From: Saccharibacillus soli
Lineage (GTDB): Bacteria; Bacillota; Bacilli; Paenibacillales; Paenibacillaceae
NCBI GenBank assembly: GCA_002189105.1
Contig: NIOB01000006.1
Span: 558,001-622,000 of the forward strand
DNA: 64,000 nt
Direction of reading: 5' to 3'
In this document: positions 17,796-26,672 of the stretch, piece after piece
Layout of the letters: every line of letters starts with the position of its first letter
How positions within the stretch are numbered: position 1 is the first letter of the stretch
Notes under the pieces: generated by a model
Databases searched by the model: none
What the model was told of the DNA's origin: nothing
The model's input: the letters and a program-made list of their open reading frames with translations, nothing else
Position numbers and translations under genes: made by a program

Positions 17796-20150
17796 TTAGC
17801 GTTTCCAACTTTCGCCCCGTTCTTCCGGGGACTGTTCAATAGAGACACCTTCCATATGCCGACGCTCCATCTTGTGGCGCTTTTTACGGTTTTCCTTGGA
17901 GTCGAAGACGATACTCAGATCATAATCTTCCGGGTACAGCGACTCGCGTGCGATATGCGGCTGCAATCGCTTCTTGGCGATGCGGAATTTCTTGCCCTGG
18001 ATCTGGACGCCGATCGTGCCCATTCCGTCTTCCTCGGCATAGATAATGCCGGTCTGGCCGAGATAGGGCACCTTCACGCTGTCGCCTACGCGGAAGGCGA
18101 CGGGAAGGGCTGGGGAGACTTCGGCGGATTCGTCGCCGAAGTCTCCCGCCGCCGGAGCCGGCTGCGCAGGCTCCGGCTCCGCCCGGCGAAGCGATGCGCC
18201 GGGCATCAGCGCCGGGTCGTCAGCCAGAGCATCTGGCTGATCGCCCAAGCCGCCTACGACCGCTTCCGGGCCAGCGGTCGAACCCAGCGCGGAAGCTTCG
18301 CTTCCAAGCCTCGCACCTGCGGCAGCGGGGGCGCCGTGATCGATCTGGCCTTGATCTTCTGCGCCTCTGCCTTCACGCCCCTGATCGACCATCCCGTCAA
18401 TTCCACCATACGGGATGATATTCTCACTTCCGCCCGCCTCTCCAAGCCGAACCACCTCTGCATTTTGGCTCGCGTTCTCACTTCCGCCTGCCTCTCTAAG
18501 CCGAACGCTCTGTGCGCTTCCGCTCACGCCGTCGTTCTGGATCAGGGTTTCACCTCCGATCTGGCCTCCACCTACAGCCGCAGCCTGCGGCTGCTCTCCA
18601 ACCCTGCGGCCCCGTCGGGTTAATTCCTCCGCACGTCTGGTAATGGCGTCGGGGATGCCGAGTTTCTTGGCGATGGCAAAAGCATAGCTTCGCCCCGCCT
18701 CGCCAATGGTCAGACGGTAGAGCGGCTGAAGCGTCTCGGCGTCGAACTCCATTCGGGCGTTTTCGCAGCCTGGAGTGGCTGAAGCAAAGTTCTTAATCTC
18801 GGTGAAATGCGTCGTCACGACAACGCAGGTCTGCCGCCGGTGCAGTTCTTCAAGCACGGCGATTGACAGGCCAACCCCTTCGCCGGGATCAGTGCCGGAA
18901 GCCATCTCGTCGATCAGAACGAGGGTGCGGCGATTCGCCGTTTCCAGGATGTCTTTGACCCGGCGAATGTGTGCGGAGAACGTACTCAGCGCCTGCTGGA
19001 TACTCTGACCGTCGCCGATGTCGGCTTCGATGCCGGTGAAGACGGAGAGTTCACCGCCTTCTTCGACCGGAATGAGCAGGCCGGACTGGGCCATCAGGGT
19101 CAGCAGGCCCACAGTCTTGAGCGCCAGTGTCTTCCCGCCCGTATTGGGACCAGTCACGATCAACATGCGGAAGCGGCGGCCCAGCTCAAAGTTCAGCGGG
19201 ATCATCTTGGCGCCCATCAGCGGGTGCCGCGCACCGCGCAGCATGATCCGTCCCTGTTCATTTAGTTTGACATTGACGGCTTCCAGCGACAGGCCATAAC
19301 GCGCTTTGGCGAACAGGAAGTCATATTCGCCGACCAGATCGGCATTGGTCTTGAGTTCCTGTTCAAACTGCTCGGCCAAGCCGGTCAGTTCGCTCAAAAT
19401 CTTGTCTTCTTCGCGTGACTCCTCAGCGCGAAGCAGTTCCAGTTCGTCATGTAACTGCCGAATCTCGTCCGGCTCGACATAGACGGTCTGCCCACTGGAG
19501 GATTCGTCCAGCACGGTCCCTTTGACCAGCTTCCGGTATTCCTTGCGTACCGGAATGGCGGAGCGGCCGCCGCGCTGCACGGCCAGATTCTCCTGAAGGA
19601 TGGAGCGATGCTTGGCCATCAGTTCAGCCAGTCGGCGGGAACTGCGTTCTTCGATTGTCGCCATACGGCGGCGAACCTTCGACAGTTCGCGGCTGGCCGA
19701 ATCCAATACCTGACCGTTACGAACACAGCGTTCGATTTCTTCGCGCAGTCGATCCAGCCGGTGCATGCCGGAGGCGTAAGCGGCAGCGTTGGGTGCCCAA
19801 TCGGCTTTGCTTCGCATATAGTCGATCAATTGCACGCAGCTTCTCAGGAATTGATGCAGGTTCATGAAGTCTTGTTCCCGGAAGACATATCCGGAGCCAA
19901 GCAGATCCAGAATCTGCTCCATGCCGGTCAAGGAAGGGAGGGGAATACTGGCTCCACGGCGCAGCACGCCGGCGGCTTCGTCTGTCTCGTCCAGTTTGCG
20001 GCGCAGGGAACGTGCATCGATCTCCGGCGTCAGCGCAGCGATTCGGCGTTTGCCCAGATAAGAGACGGCATAGGTGGATAGTTCGGTCTTGACTCGCTCA
20101 TATTCGAGGCGTTCAAGTGTTTGTGGGTTAATCCAGGAAGATGGATTCAT
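17796..20150 (-). CDS. MutS2-like ATPase lacking the Smr nuclease domain
   Basis: A 784-residue product. The N-terminal core and clamp (LERLEYERVKTELSTYAVSYLGKRRI, then QENLAVQRGGRSAIPVR) and the MutS ATPase are canonical: Walker A GPNTGGKTLALKT, Walker B LVLIDEMASGTDPGEG and the TTHFTEIK switch. A KOW-like segment (FRVGDSVKVPYLGQTGIIYAEEDG) follows. The usual C-terminal Smr endonuclease domain is absent: the protein ends in a charged tail 78 residues after that point. An unusual low-complexity linker (about residues 525-700, E/G/A/P-rich with an 18-residue repeat) replaces the normal coiled linker. MutS2 proteins suppress homologous recombination and rescue stalled ribosomes. Without Smr this one may keep only the ATPase/clamp role. 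AAGGAGCG precedes the ATG. Confidence 0.85.
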   Translation of the reverse strand: MNPSSWINPQTLERLEYERVKTELSTYAVSYLGKRRIAALTPEIDARSLRRKLDETDEAAGVLRRGASIPLPSLTGMEQILDLLGSGYVFREQDFMNLHQFLRSCVQLIDYMRSKADWAPNAAAYASGMHRLDRLREEIERCVRNGQVLDSASRELSKVRRRMATIEERSSRRLAELMAKHRSILQENLAVQRGGRSAIPVRKEYRKLVKGTVLDESSSGQTVYVEPDEIRQLHDELELLRAEESREEDKILSELTGLAEQFEQELKTNADLVGEYDFLFAKARYGLSLEAVNVKLNEQGRIMLRGARHPLMGAKMIPLNFELGRRFRMLIVTGPNTGGKTLALKTVGLLTLMAQSGLLIPVEEGGELSVFTGIEADIGDGQSIQQALSTFSAHIRRVKDILETANRRTLVLIDEMASGTDPGEGVGLSIAVLEELHRRQTCVVVTTHFTEIKNFASATPGCENARMEFDAETLQPLYRLTIGEAGRSYAFAIAKKLGIPDAITRRAEELTRRGRRVGEQPQAAAVGGGQIGGETLIQNDGVSGSAQSVRLREAGGSENASQNAEVVRLGEAGGSENIIPYGGIDGMVDQGREGRGAEDQGQIDHGAPAAAGARLGSEASALGSTAGPEAVVGGLGDQPDALADDPALMPGASLRRAEPEPAQPAPAAGDFGDESAEVSPALPVAFRVGDSVKVPYLGQTGIIYAEEDGMGTIGVQIQGKKFRIAKKRLQPHIARESLYPEDYDLSIVFDSKENRKKRHKMERRHMEGVSIEQSPEERGESWKR
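18421..18528 (-). repeat. Degenerate 54-bp tandem repeat inside the MutS2-like gene
   Basis: Positions 18421-18452 and 18475-18506 match at 30 of 32 bases, with a 54-bp period. In the protein this gives two copies of a VRLxEAGG unit in the disordered linker. The period is a multiple of three, so the frame is kept. Confidence 0.8.
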
Positions 20151-20233
20151 TGGGATCGCTCCTTGTGTTTAAACTTGTTTTTAAAATGGGTGGATGCTGG
20201 GCATCCGTGATGCTGAGAACCGGAAAATACAAA

Positions 20234-20322
20234 AAGGGCGGAATTATGCGTGAGATCAGTTCGACAATCGCAAAAGAATGGTTTCTTTTGCGATCGCCCA
20301 AGATCAGCATAATTCCGCCCTT
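20234..20322 (-). terminator. Long nested hairpin/attenuator in the mutS2-like leader
   Basis: A perfect 16-bp outer stem (20234-20249 with 20307-20322) encloses a second 12-bp stem (20267-20278 with 20283-20294). On the minus strand TTTTTGTATTTT follows, so it is a Rho-independent terminator placed 84 nt before the MutS2-like start codon. The 5' arm reads AAGGGCGGAATTATGC, similar in layout to the T-box antiterminator sequence (AGGGTGGNACCGCG). A compact hairpin (GCTGCGT/ACGCAGC) and a GGTGTGCCGGAACC stretch lie upstream. Either leader attenuation or simple termination is possible. Confidence 0.7.
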
Positions 20323-20429
20323 AGAGGTTTGGTTCCGGCACACCCGCGCCTCTTCAAGCTGCGTGTTAACGCAGCCCTCTCCGAATGTTCCGCTCTCGTT
20401 CCCGCTGGATAGATACGCGGCGAAAAGCC

Positions 20430-20463
20430 AAAAAGGGCCGCGCAGCAGGAAGCAGCGCGGCCC
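20430..20463 (-). terminator. Rho-independent terminator
   Basis: GGGCCGCGC pairs with GCGCGGCCC; read on the minus strand a TTTTT run follows. It probably ends transcripts from the acidic-protein gene at 20726 and lies about 110 nt before the leader hairpin of the MutS2-like gene. Confidence 0.8.
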
Positions 20464-20725
20464 GAAAACTCGAAAAGAATAGGTGTAGTCCTACCTCAAG
20501 TTTATGGAAAATTGATTCGCTGTTCTTAACTGAAATTCCGGACAGATGCAAACAGCGTCAACGAATAAACCGCAAATTGCGATTTCTCGAAACTCCGTTT
20601 CACCTTATCCCATATGGAATTTGATTAGTTAAGAACATACCCCGTCATCAATATTTCCCCTTTACATTCAAAGTTATCCTCATCATAGAACGATCTTCTG
20701 GCTTGGTCAAGCCCAGGGATGGAAA

Positions 20726-21301
20726 TTATTTATCCTCGTCGGTATATACGCGTTCCTTGTAGCCTTGATCCGTTTCGGAATCAATCAGATTACGCTGTAC
20801 CTCATCAGGCATCGAGGCAGGGAAGGAACCTTCGCGGAACAATCCGCTTTCAGGGTCAGTGTCACGTTCAGTGACCAGATCTCCCTGTGGATGCGTCTCC
20901 CGATCGCCGTCCGTAATCAGCGGACGAGCCGGGTCTTCCGATTCTTCGGCCAGCTCCACCCGGCCTTCTTCGCCTCCGGCACCGTTCAGCAGATCCGTCC
21001 CGTGCGGCTCATCCATGGTAGGCGCAGCCGGATCAACGGGGCTGTCCGGATACAGGTCGTCCGCATCGGGAACATCTTCGAGACGGGGGGAACCCAGATT
21101 CGGATCTTCTTCCGTTCGGTTCGGATACGCTTCGGGATCGGTTACTGCTGCATCTACATCCAAGGCGTTTTCACGCAGGGTATCGGTGGATTCGGTGGTC
21201 TCCGGAGGGAGATCTTGTTCCAGATAATCCTCACTGGTATGCTGCGAAAGCTCGTAGCGCTCATAGGCACGATCGGATTCATTGCGTGGGTCGTAAGCCA
21301 T
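20726..21301 (-). CDS. Acidic, probably disordered protein, not recognised
   Basis: A 191-residue product with AAAAGGAGAGG before its ATG. It is dominated by D, E, P, T and G with few hydrophobic residues, no cysteine and no membrane segment, so it is probably a soluble, intrinsically disordered protein with a very low isoelectric point. There is no signal peptide. Short similar stretches (TDPEAYPN, EEDPNLG, DTDPESGLF) give a loosely repeated look. No family is recognised. Such proteins in spore formers are sometimes stress-related, but nothing here shows it. The strong ribosome site and terminator downstream support it as a real gene. Confidence 0.65.
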   Translation of the reverse strand: MAYDPRNESDRAYERYELSQHTSEDYLEQDLPPETTESTDTLRENALDVDAAVTDPEAYPNRTEEDPNLGSPRLEDVPDADDLYPDSPVDPAAPTMDEPHGTDLLNGAGGEEGRVELAEESEDPARPLITDGDRETHPQGDLVTERDTDPESGLFREGSFPASMPDEVQRNLIDSETDQGYKERVYTDEDK

Positions 21302-21846
21302 GTTTGTCCTCTCCTTTTCATGCGTCTTTACATAGGCTTTACCCGAAAGGTCGTGCTTGTAACCGCCTCCCCGCTAACCGTCTTCATTCCCCGGGTTCGG
21401 ACATTTGCTGAATTCAGCGCGGCGATCAGACTCATTCATGACCGGAACGCCTAATCATCTACGGAAATTGGGCAGGATAACGGCGCGATTTGCCACACTT
21501 TAACGTCTACTTGAGCCTGCTGATCCACATTGCCGGACAACGCTTTTTACCTGTTCATACCGGCTGGAATTCCATTGGCAGTTTCAAATAAGGAGGAGTA
21601 GAATTAATAGGTTAGAAATACTACGGCGTTTGAAGCGTACGATTGAGCCGACGAGGGTATCGGGCGCAGGGAAGCAAACACCGAAATTGCACAGAACGGC
21701 GGAAACCACATCAATAACCGCCGAAGCGCAGGTGAGGGGAAGAGGTTATGGCGATCCTCGGGCTGTCCCCGTTATCCATCTGCGTATGATTCCCGGCTTC
21801 GGCGGGAAGGCCGTCGTTTTGGATGTGAAGGGACGTGCGGTACAAG
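21302..21846. other. Intergenic region, no supported gene
   Basis: About 545 bp between the divergent acidic-protein and MFS genes. It contains an AATAAGGAGGAG stretch near 21590 that looks like a ribosome site, but no convincing start and reading frame follow. Promoters for both genes must lie here. Confidence 0.5.
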
Positions 21847-23073
21847 ATGGAATTTTCATGGAAAAAGAATTTGGTCGTTTTGTGGGCAGGTGTGTTTTTT
21901 TGCAGCATGGCCTACTCGATTTCGATCCCGTTTCTGCCGATCTTCATGCACAATGAACTTGGCGTAGGGGAACGATACCTGTCCATTTGGGCGGGAGTTG
22001 CGTTTGGCATTACCTTTCTGTCCAGTGCCCTGATCTCTCCTTTTTGGGGTTCACTGGCGGATAAATACGGCCGCAAGCCGATGCTGGTTCGTTCCGGCTT
22101 TAGTCTGGCGGCACTTTATTTCATTAACTTCTTCGTGCAGGACCCTATACAGTTGATTGCGCTTCGTCTGTTTCAGGGTCTGCTTGCCGGTTTCATTCCG
22201 GCGGCTATTGCACTGGTTGGCACAAATACACCGGAGGATAAGACGGGTTATGCGCTGGGAGTTATGTCCACAGCCAGCGCTTCCGGGAATATTGTGGGTC
22301 CGCTGATTGGCGGTGTGGTCAGCTTTGCGCTTGGCAATCGCAGCGCCTTTCTGTTCTCCAGCGCCGTTGTATTGATCTCCGCGCTTGTTGCGACTTTCCT
22401 CGTCCATGAGAAAGAGTTCGCCCGTCCGAAAGTCCGCTCAAGGGTCAAAGACGACTTGAAGCAGGCGGCGGGAATTCCGATCTTCTTCGCCCTGCTTGGA
22501 CTGGTCGCCATGAGCAACTTCTCGGTCATGATTCTGGAGCCGCTCATCACCATTTATGTACAGGGAATGGGGATCTCATCGGATCGGACATCGCTTGTAT
22601 CAGGAATCATCTTCTCGGCAGTTGGGGTGGCGACCGTCATTATGGCTCCGCGCTGGGGTCGAATCGGCGGGAAGATTGGATATGGACGAGTGCTGCTGAT
22701 TGGTCTGATCGGCGGCGCAGTAGGCAATCTGCTGCAATTTTTCGTTACCGGTTATGTGGGCTTCGGGATTCTGCGCTTCGTATACGGCTTGTTCTTCGCG
22801 GGCGTATTCCCGGCAGTTAATGCGATGATCGTACAGGTCACCAAGCCGGAATTCCGTGGACGAGCGTTCAGCTTGAATCAGTCGGCGACGCAGATCGGTA
22901 CGATGGCTGGTCCACTGGTTGGGGGCGTGCTGGGTGCCGTCATGCCGATCCACTGGATCTTCATTGTCAATGGCATCGCGCTGCTGATCTGCGCCTTTAT
23001 TGCCCACTACAAGAAGATCGATCAGACAGCACCATTCCGACGTACCAAGGTTGCCGAAGGGGAGTCCAGATAA
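21847..23073 (+). CDS. MFS multidrug-type transporter
   Basis: A 408-residue, 12-span major facilitator. The signature loop 2-3 motif GSLADKYGRKPMLV and the motif-C-like ASGNIVGPLIGGVVSF in span 5 mark the drug:H+ antiporter group (MdtG/YttB-like). I chose the ATG at 21847; a GTG at 21835 would add four residues, and neither has an ideal ribosome site. It probably exports small hydrophobic compounds at the cytoplasmic membrane; the substrate is unknown. It is followed 226 bp later by pdxK. Confidence 0.87.
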   Translation: MEFSWKKNLVVLWAGVFFCSMAYSISIPFLPIFMHNELGVGERYLSIWAGVAFGITFLSSALISPFWGSLADKYGRKPMLVRSGFSLAALYFINFFVQDPIQLIALRLFQGLLAGFIPAAIALVGTNTPEDKTGYALGVMSTASASGNIVGPLIGGVVSFALGNRSAFLFSSAVVLISALVATFLVHEKEFARPKVRSRVKDDLKQAAGIPIFFALLGLVAMSNFSVMILEPLITIYVQGMGISSDRTSLVSGIIFSAVGVATVIMAPRWGRIGGKIGYGRVLLIGLIGGAVGNLLQFFVTGYVGFGILRFVYGLFFAGVFPAVNAMIVQVTKPEFRGRAFSLNQSATQIGTMAGPLVGGVLGAVMPIHWIFIVNGIALLICAFIAHYKKIDQTAPFRRTKVAEGESR

Positions 23074-23299
23074 ACAAAATTTTTGCAGGTGAGCGGACTG
23101 TTGACAAGACAGCCGCTTCGTCTTACCATTACCGAAGATTGCGGCGTTTTCCGTTAGTGCGATAAAGCGCCGCGCGCGATGCGCGTTTGGCGTTCCTATA
23201 TGGAATCTCGCTCGGCGATCGCATCGAAGCAGGCCGATCAGCCAGGCCATCAGGTTCATACACATGGCTTATAATAGAAACCCAGGAGGCGTTAGTGGA

Positions 23300-24109
23300 A
23301 TGACGATACCTAAAGTTTTGACGATTGCGGGTTCCGATACGAGCGGAGGAGCAGGCATCCAGGCCGACCTCAAGACGTTCCAGGAACTGAATGTATACGG
23401 AATGACGGCGCTGACCTGCGTAGTGACGATGGACCCTCAGCGATGGAGCCACAATGTGACGTCGATGTCGGCGGAACTTTTGGAAGAGCAGCTTGATACC
23501 GTATTGAACGGCATTGGGGTTTCGTCCGCCAAGACGGGAATGCTCAGCACAGTTGAGATTATCGATGCCGTAGCCCGCAAGATCGAAGAACGTCCATTGA
23601 AGCATTTTGTCGTCGATCCGGTTATGGTCTGCAAAGGCGAGAATGAAGTGCTGAACCCAGACACAGCCGAAGCGATTCTGGAGAAGCTTGTGCCTAAGGC
23701 AACGGTAGTGACACCTAACCTGTTTGAAGCCTCGCAGCTTGCGAAGACGGCGCCGATTCGTACCATTGAAGACATGAAGGCCGCTGCGGTCAAGATTCAT
23801 GAGACAGGCGCTCAATATGTCATCATCAAGGGCGGCGTAAAGCTGCTGCATGAAAAAGCGGTTGACCTGATCTATGATGGACAGGAATTTGAACTGCTGG
23901 AGTCCGAACGCATTGAAACGAATTATATCCACGGTGCAGGCTGCACCTTCTCCGCTGCAATCACGGCGGAATTGGCTAAGGGAGCGGACGTGAAGACAGC
24001 CGTTAAAAATGCAAAAGCGTTCGTTACCGCAGCAATTCGTCATGGTTTCCCAATTAACTCATTTGTGGGACCGACGCTGCATGCTGCGCATCGTCTCTAT
24101 CCGAATTAA
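23300..24109 (+). CDS. pdxK: Pyridoxine/pyridoxal/pyridoxamine kinase (ThiD-like type)
   Basis: A 269-residue ribokinase-fold enzyme from the ATG at 23300 (CCAGGAGG upstream). Motifs: TIAGSDTSGGAGIQADLKTF at the N-terminus, DPVMVCKGENEVLN, and the catalytic anion hole HGAGCTFSAAITAEL, where the cysteine is typical of the Bacillus PdxK/ThiD2 group. It phosphorylates B6 vitamers to give pyridoxal 5'-phosphate and its relatives. HMP kinase activity (ThiD) is the main alternative, but the length and the MDPQRWSHNV segment favour PdxK. A bidirectional terminator follows. Confidence 0.88.
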   Translation: MTIPKVLTIAGSDTSGGAGIQADLKTFQELNVYGMTALTCVVTMDPQRWSHNVTSMSAELLEEQLDTVLNGIGVSSAKTGMLSTVEIIDAVARKIEERPLKHFVVDPVMVCKGENEVLNPDTAEAILEKLVPKATVVTPNLFEASQLAKTAPIRTIEDMKAAAVKIHETGAQYVIIKGGVKLLHEKAVDLIYDGQEFELLESERIETNYIHGAGCTFSAAITAELAKGADVKTAVKNAKAFVTAAIRHGFPINSFVGPTLHAAHRLYPN

Positions 24110-24213
24110 GCACATGGGAGGCGGGCCGGTCAGCAGGATGTGTGTTCGCAAGAGCATGAACACGAATTTCTTGACCCGTTTCCTCTGCTTGGGTTCATTG
24201 ATTTGACCTTTTA

Positions 24214-24271
24214 CAAAAAAGACGGATTTCCGCATCAGCCTTAAGCTGTTGCAGGAAATCCGTCTTTTTTT
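24214..24271. terminator. Bidirectional Rho-independent terminator
   Basis: A 17-bp stem (AAAAAAGACGGATTTCC with its complement) has T-runs on both strands. It lies between pdxK and the convergent 54-residue membrane-protein gene. Confidence 0.9.
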
Positions 24272-24303
24272 CGCTGGGGCGTTTGAGCCATTGAAGTTTG
24301 GGT

Positions 24304-24468
24304 TTATTGGAACATCGGGAAGACATAACGAACCAGGAAATACAAAATGCCGAATGTGATAATGATATAAGCGGCATACTTGATGAAGGTCGAAGCGACC
24401 ATGCTGGAATCGGATTTCTTCTCAATTCTGCGTTCTTCCACATCCACGTCTCTATGCGAATTATTCAT
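24304..24468 (-). CDS. 54-residue single-span membrane protein
   Basis: A short frame from ATG at 24466-24468 with GGGAGGG 7 nt upstream. The sequence starts MNNSHRDVDVEERRIEKKSD (charged cytoplasmic part), then SSMVASTFIKYAAYIIITFG and ILYFLVRYVFPMFQ, giving one membrane span from about residue 31 to 48. It has its own ribosome site and ends at the bidirectional terminator at 24214, so it is very likely expressed. No family is recognised with certainty; small proteins of this size are common in Paenibacillaceae and often modulate membrane partners. Confidence 0.78.
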   Translation of the reverse strand: MNNSHRDVDVEERRIEKKSDSSMVASTFIKYAAYIIITFGILYFLVRYVFPMFQ

Positions 24469-24683
24469 GCTGAATCCCTCCCTGACGGGTCCTGAGCCAT
24501 GCGGCTTCAGGCCGAAGATCGTTGAAGATGTTTATAAATAAACGGTGCCGAGTCGCTTGAAACAAGGGTTTTTTACCTAAAAATCTGGAAAGAAAAAGCT
24601 GGCAGGCAGGGAATGGCAAGTTTCATGGCGAATGTTAGAAAGAATCCTGAATTTTACGTCCGATTGGTTGCGGAGGATGCTTG

Positions 24684-26591
24684 ATGAAACGATTACCGAA
24701 AATACTGGCGATCGTGCTGGCTCTGCTGGCCGTCGTCTATTTATGTCTGGAAGCCTATCCAAGACAGAAGTCTACCCGTGATTCCATTCAGGTGAAAGAT
24801 TGGCAGATCCTCTGGGATACCGAAGGTTCGGCTGCTGCTCCTGACGCACCGCCTGAACGTGTGCTGCAATCACCGGACTGGACCGCCATGCACGAGGATA
24901 CTCTGCCGCCCGCAAGACCTGCCGGAGCCGAATGGGCGTGGGTGAGGCTTGACATCCCACAGTTAAGCTGGACTATCCCCGCTGTCATGATGCAGAAGGT
25001 TTACGGACGCGACGTCATGGTGTATACCGAATACAGAGAGCTGTTCGATGCTCATCGGCAGTACCGATATTCCATGAACAATCTGCTGCTCCCTCTTCGT
25101 ACCGAAGATGCCGGAGGCTCGATTTATCTGCGAATGAAGATCAACGAGACCCGACCCGGAATCATTGAAGACGTGGCTTTTGGCAACTTTTATGAACTGC
25201 TCAACGATTATCTGAATCAAGATCTGCTCGACGTCATGCTGGGAGGCGCCTTTGTGCTGACCGGGGTGGTCATGCTTGTGTGTGCGATGTTCCTGAACCG
25301 GACGTACATGAAATCGTGGCTGGCCTTATGCTTTGTTATCCTCTCGATTGGCCTGCTGGTCATTTCCTACTCCCCGTTCTTGTTTACGCTCTACCCGGCC
25401 TACGGGGGCGTCCTTCAGCGATTATTTGATGTCTCGTTGTTCACGCTGCTGCCTTCGTTCTTATATTTCTTCCAGGCCATCTTTGGTAACGGTTATCGAA
25501 ATGTTGTTCTGCATCTCAGCCGTATCCAGTTGGTGTATTCCAGCTTCTGTTTGTTCCTGCTGGTGGGCAATGTATGGACGGATGAACGCTACTTTTCCCT
25601 ATACTATCTGCTGACGACTACCGTGCTTGGCGTATTGATGATCGTGGAGCTGTTCGTGCTCCTAACCTGTTCGGTCTTTTACAGTCTTCAGCGCAATAAG
25701 GATGCCTGGATTTTCAATGGAGGTTTGGCGGTTTTTGCGGGGATCGGAGTGTTTGAACTGCTGCAATATTATGCGACCCAGGAGCAGTATGATCTATACT
25801 GGTGGAAATGGGGCATGGTATTCTTCGTCATCTCGATGATTGTCGTCTTGGGACGGCGATTCGCGGAAACGCATAATCAGGTTCTTCAGTATTCCAAAGA
25901 GCTGGAGATGTTCAACAATGAACTTCAGCGGGCGGAAAAAATGGAGATTATTAGCGAGCTTGCCGCTTCGGTCGCCCATGAAGTACGCAATCCGCTTCAG
26001 GTGACGCGAGGATTTCTTCAACTGCTTGGCGAACGATCTGCCGTGTCAGACAAGGCTTATATTGATATGGCGCTTGAAGAACTGGATCGCGCTTCCGGCA
26101 TCATCACGGATTTCCTGACTTTTGCCAAGCCGGGGGCGGAAAATGTCAAATCTCTGTCGATCTCCGAGGAATTTCGGCATATCGAAGGTGTGCTGAAGTC
26201 GCTGGCGAGTATCCATCATGGCAAGATCGTGCTGGACATTGAGCCGGATCTTTATGTCAGAGGCAATTCATCCAAGTTCAAACAGGCGTTTATCAACATG
26301 ATTAAGAACAGCATTGAAGCCCTGCCGGACGAGGATGGTAAAATTACGATTCAGGCCGTGCGCGAAAATGGAGAGGTAGTCATCCAGATTCGAGATAACG
26401 GTATGGGGATGGGACCGGAAGAATTAAAAAGGTTGGGTGAACCTTATTTCTCGAACAAGACGAAGGGCACAGGGCTGGGTCTGATGGTCACTTTTCGTAT
26501 TATCGAGTCGATGCAGGGCACCCTGACATTTGAGAGTAAAAAAGGAGCGGGAACCCAGGCGACGGTTCGTATTCCGGAGACTACTTCTTAG
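24684..26591 (+). CDS. Multi-pass membrane sensor histidine kinase (7TM-DISM-like)
   Basis: A 635-residue kinase from an ATG with GGAGGATG upstream (a TTG three bases earlier is in frame). It has an N-terminal anchor, then an extracytoplasmic beta-rich domain (residues about 30-180) like DISM sensors, seven or so membrane spans (about 185-400), a short coiled coil and a HisKA domain with SVAHEVRNPLQVTRGF. The HATPase domain shows the N box (NMIKNSIEALPD), G1 (DNGMGMG) and G2 (GTGLGL). The HisKA type resembles sporulation-phosphorelay kinases (KinB/KinE), and no response regulator is adjacent. It is convergent with the NHLP peptide gene only 81 bp away, so a signalling link is worth testing but is not shown. 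Confidence 0.88.
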   Translation: MKRLPKILAIVLALLAVVYLCLEAYPRQKSTRDSIQVKDWQILWDTEGSAAAPDAPPERVLQSPDWTAMHEDTLPPARPAGAEWAWVRLDIPQLSWTIPAVMMQKVYGRDVMVYTEYRELFDAHRQYRYSMNNLLLPLRTEDAGGSIYLRMKINETRPGIIEDVAFGNFYELLNDYLNQDLLDVMLGGAFVLTGVVMLVCAMFLNRTYMKSWLALCFVILSIGLLVISYSPFLFTLYPAYGGVLQRLFDVSLFTLLPSFLYFFQAIFGNGYRNVVLHLSRIQLVYSSFCLFLLVGNVWTDERYFSLYYLLTTTVLGVLMIVELFVLLTCSVFYSLQRNKDAWIFNGGLAVFAGIGVFELLQYYATQEQYDLYWWKWGMVFFVISMIVVLGRRFAETHNQVLQYSKELEMFNNELQRAEKMEIISELAASVAHEVRNPLQVTRGFLQLLGERSAVSDKAYIDMALEELDRASGIITDFLTFAKPGAENVKSLSISEEFRHIEGVLKSLASIHHGKIVLDIEPDLYVRGNSSKFKQAFINMIKNSIEALPDEDGKITIQAVRENGEVVIQIRDNGMGMGPEELKRLGEPYFSNKTKGTGLGLMVTFRIIESMQGTLTFESKKGAGTQATVRIPETTS

Positions 26592-26672
26592 AGAGATCCG
26601 GGATACGAACGGCGCAGGGGCCCGCTCCTTGCATTATTCACAAAAAGTCAATCTGCTGATCCAGCGTTGACG

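Noticed and set aside
17781-18623. Open frame of 280 codons on the plus strand opposite the MutS2-like gene
   Set aside because: It overlaps the low-complexity linker of a clear gene; its Arg/Ser/Pro-rich text is the antisense of that linker.
20150-20600. Complete T-box riboswitch upstream of the MutS2-like gene
   Set aside because: No Stem I, no specifier loop and CGG in place of the key UGG; a terminator interrupts the needed length. Kept only as a finding about a T-box-like leader.
21590-21956. Small gene after the AAGGAGGAG near 21590
   Set aside because: The only open frame begins with TTG at poor distance, overlaps the MFS gene and has no family resemblance.
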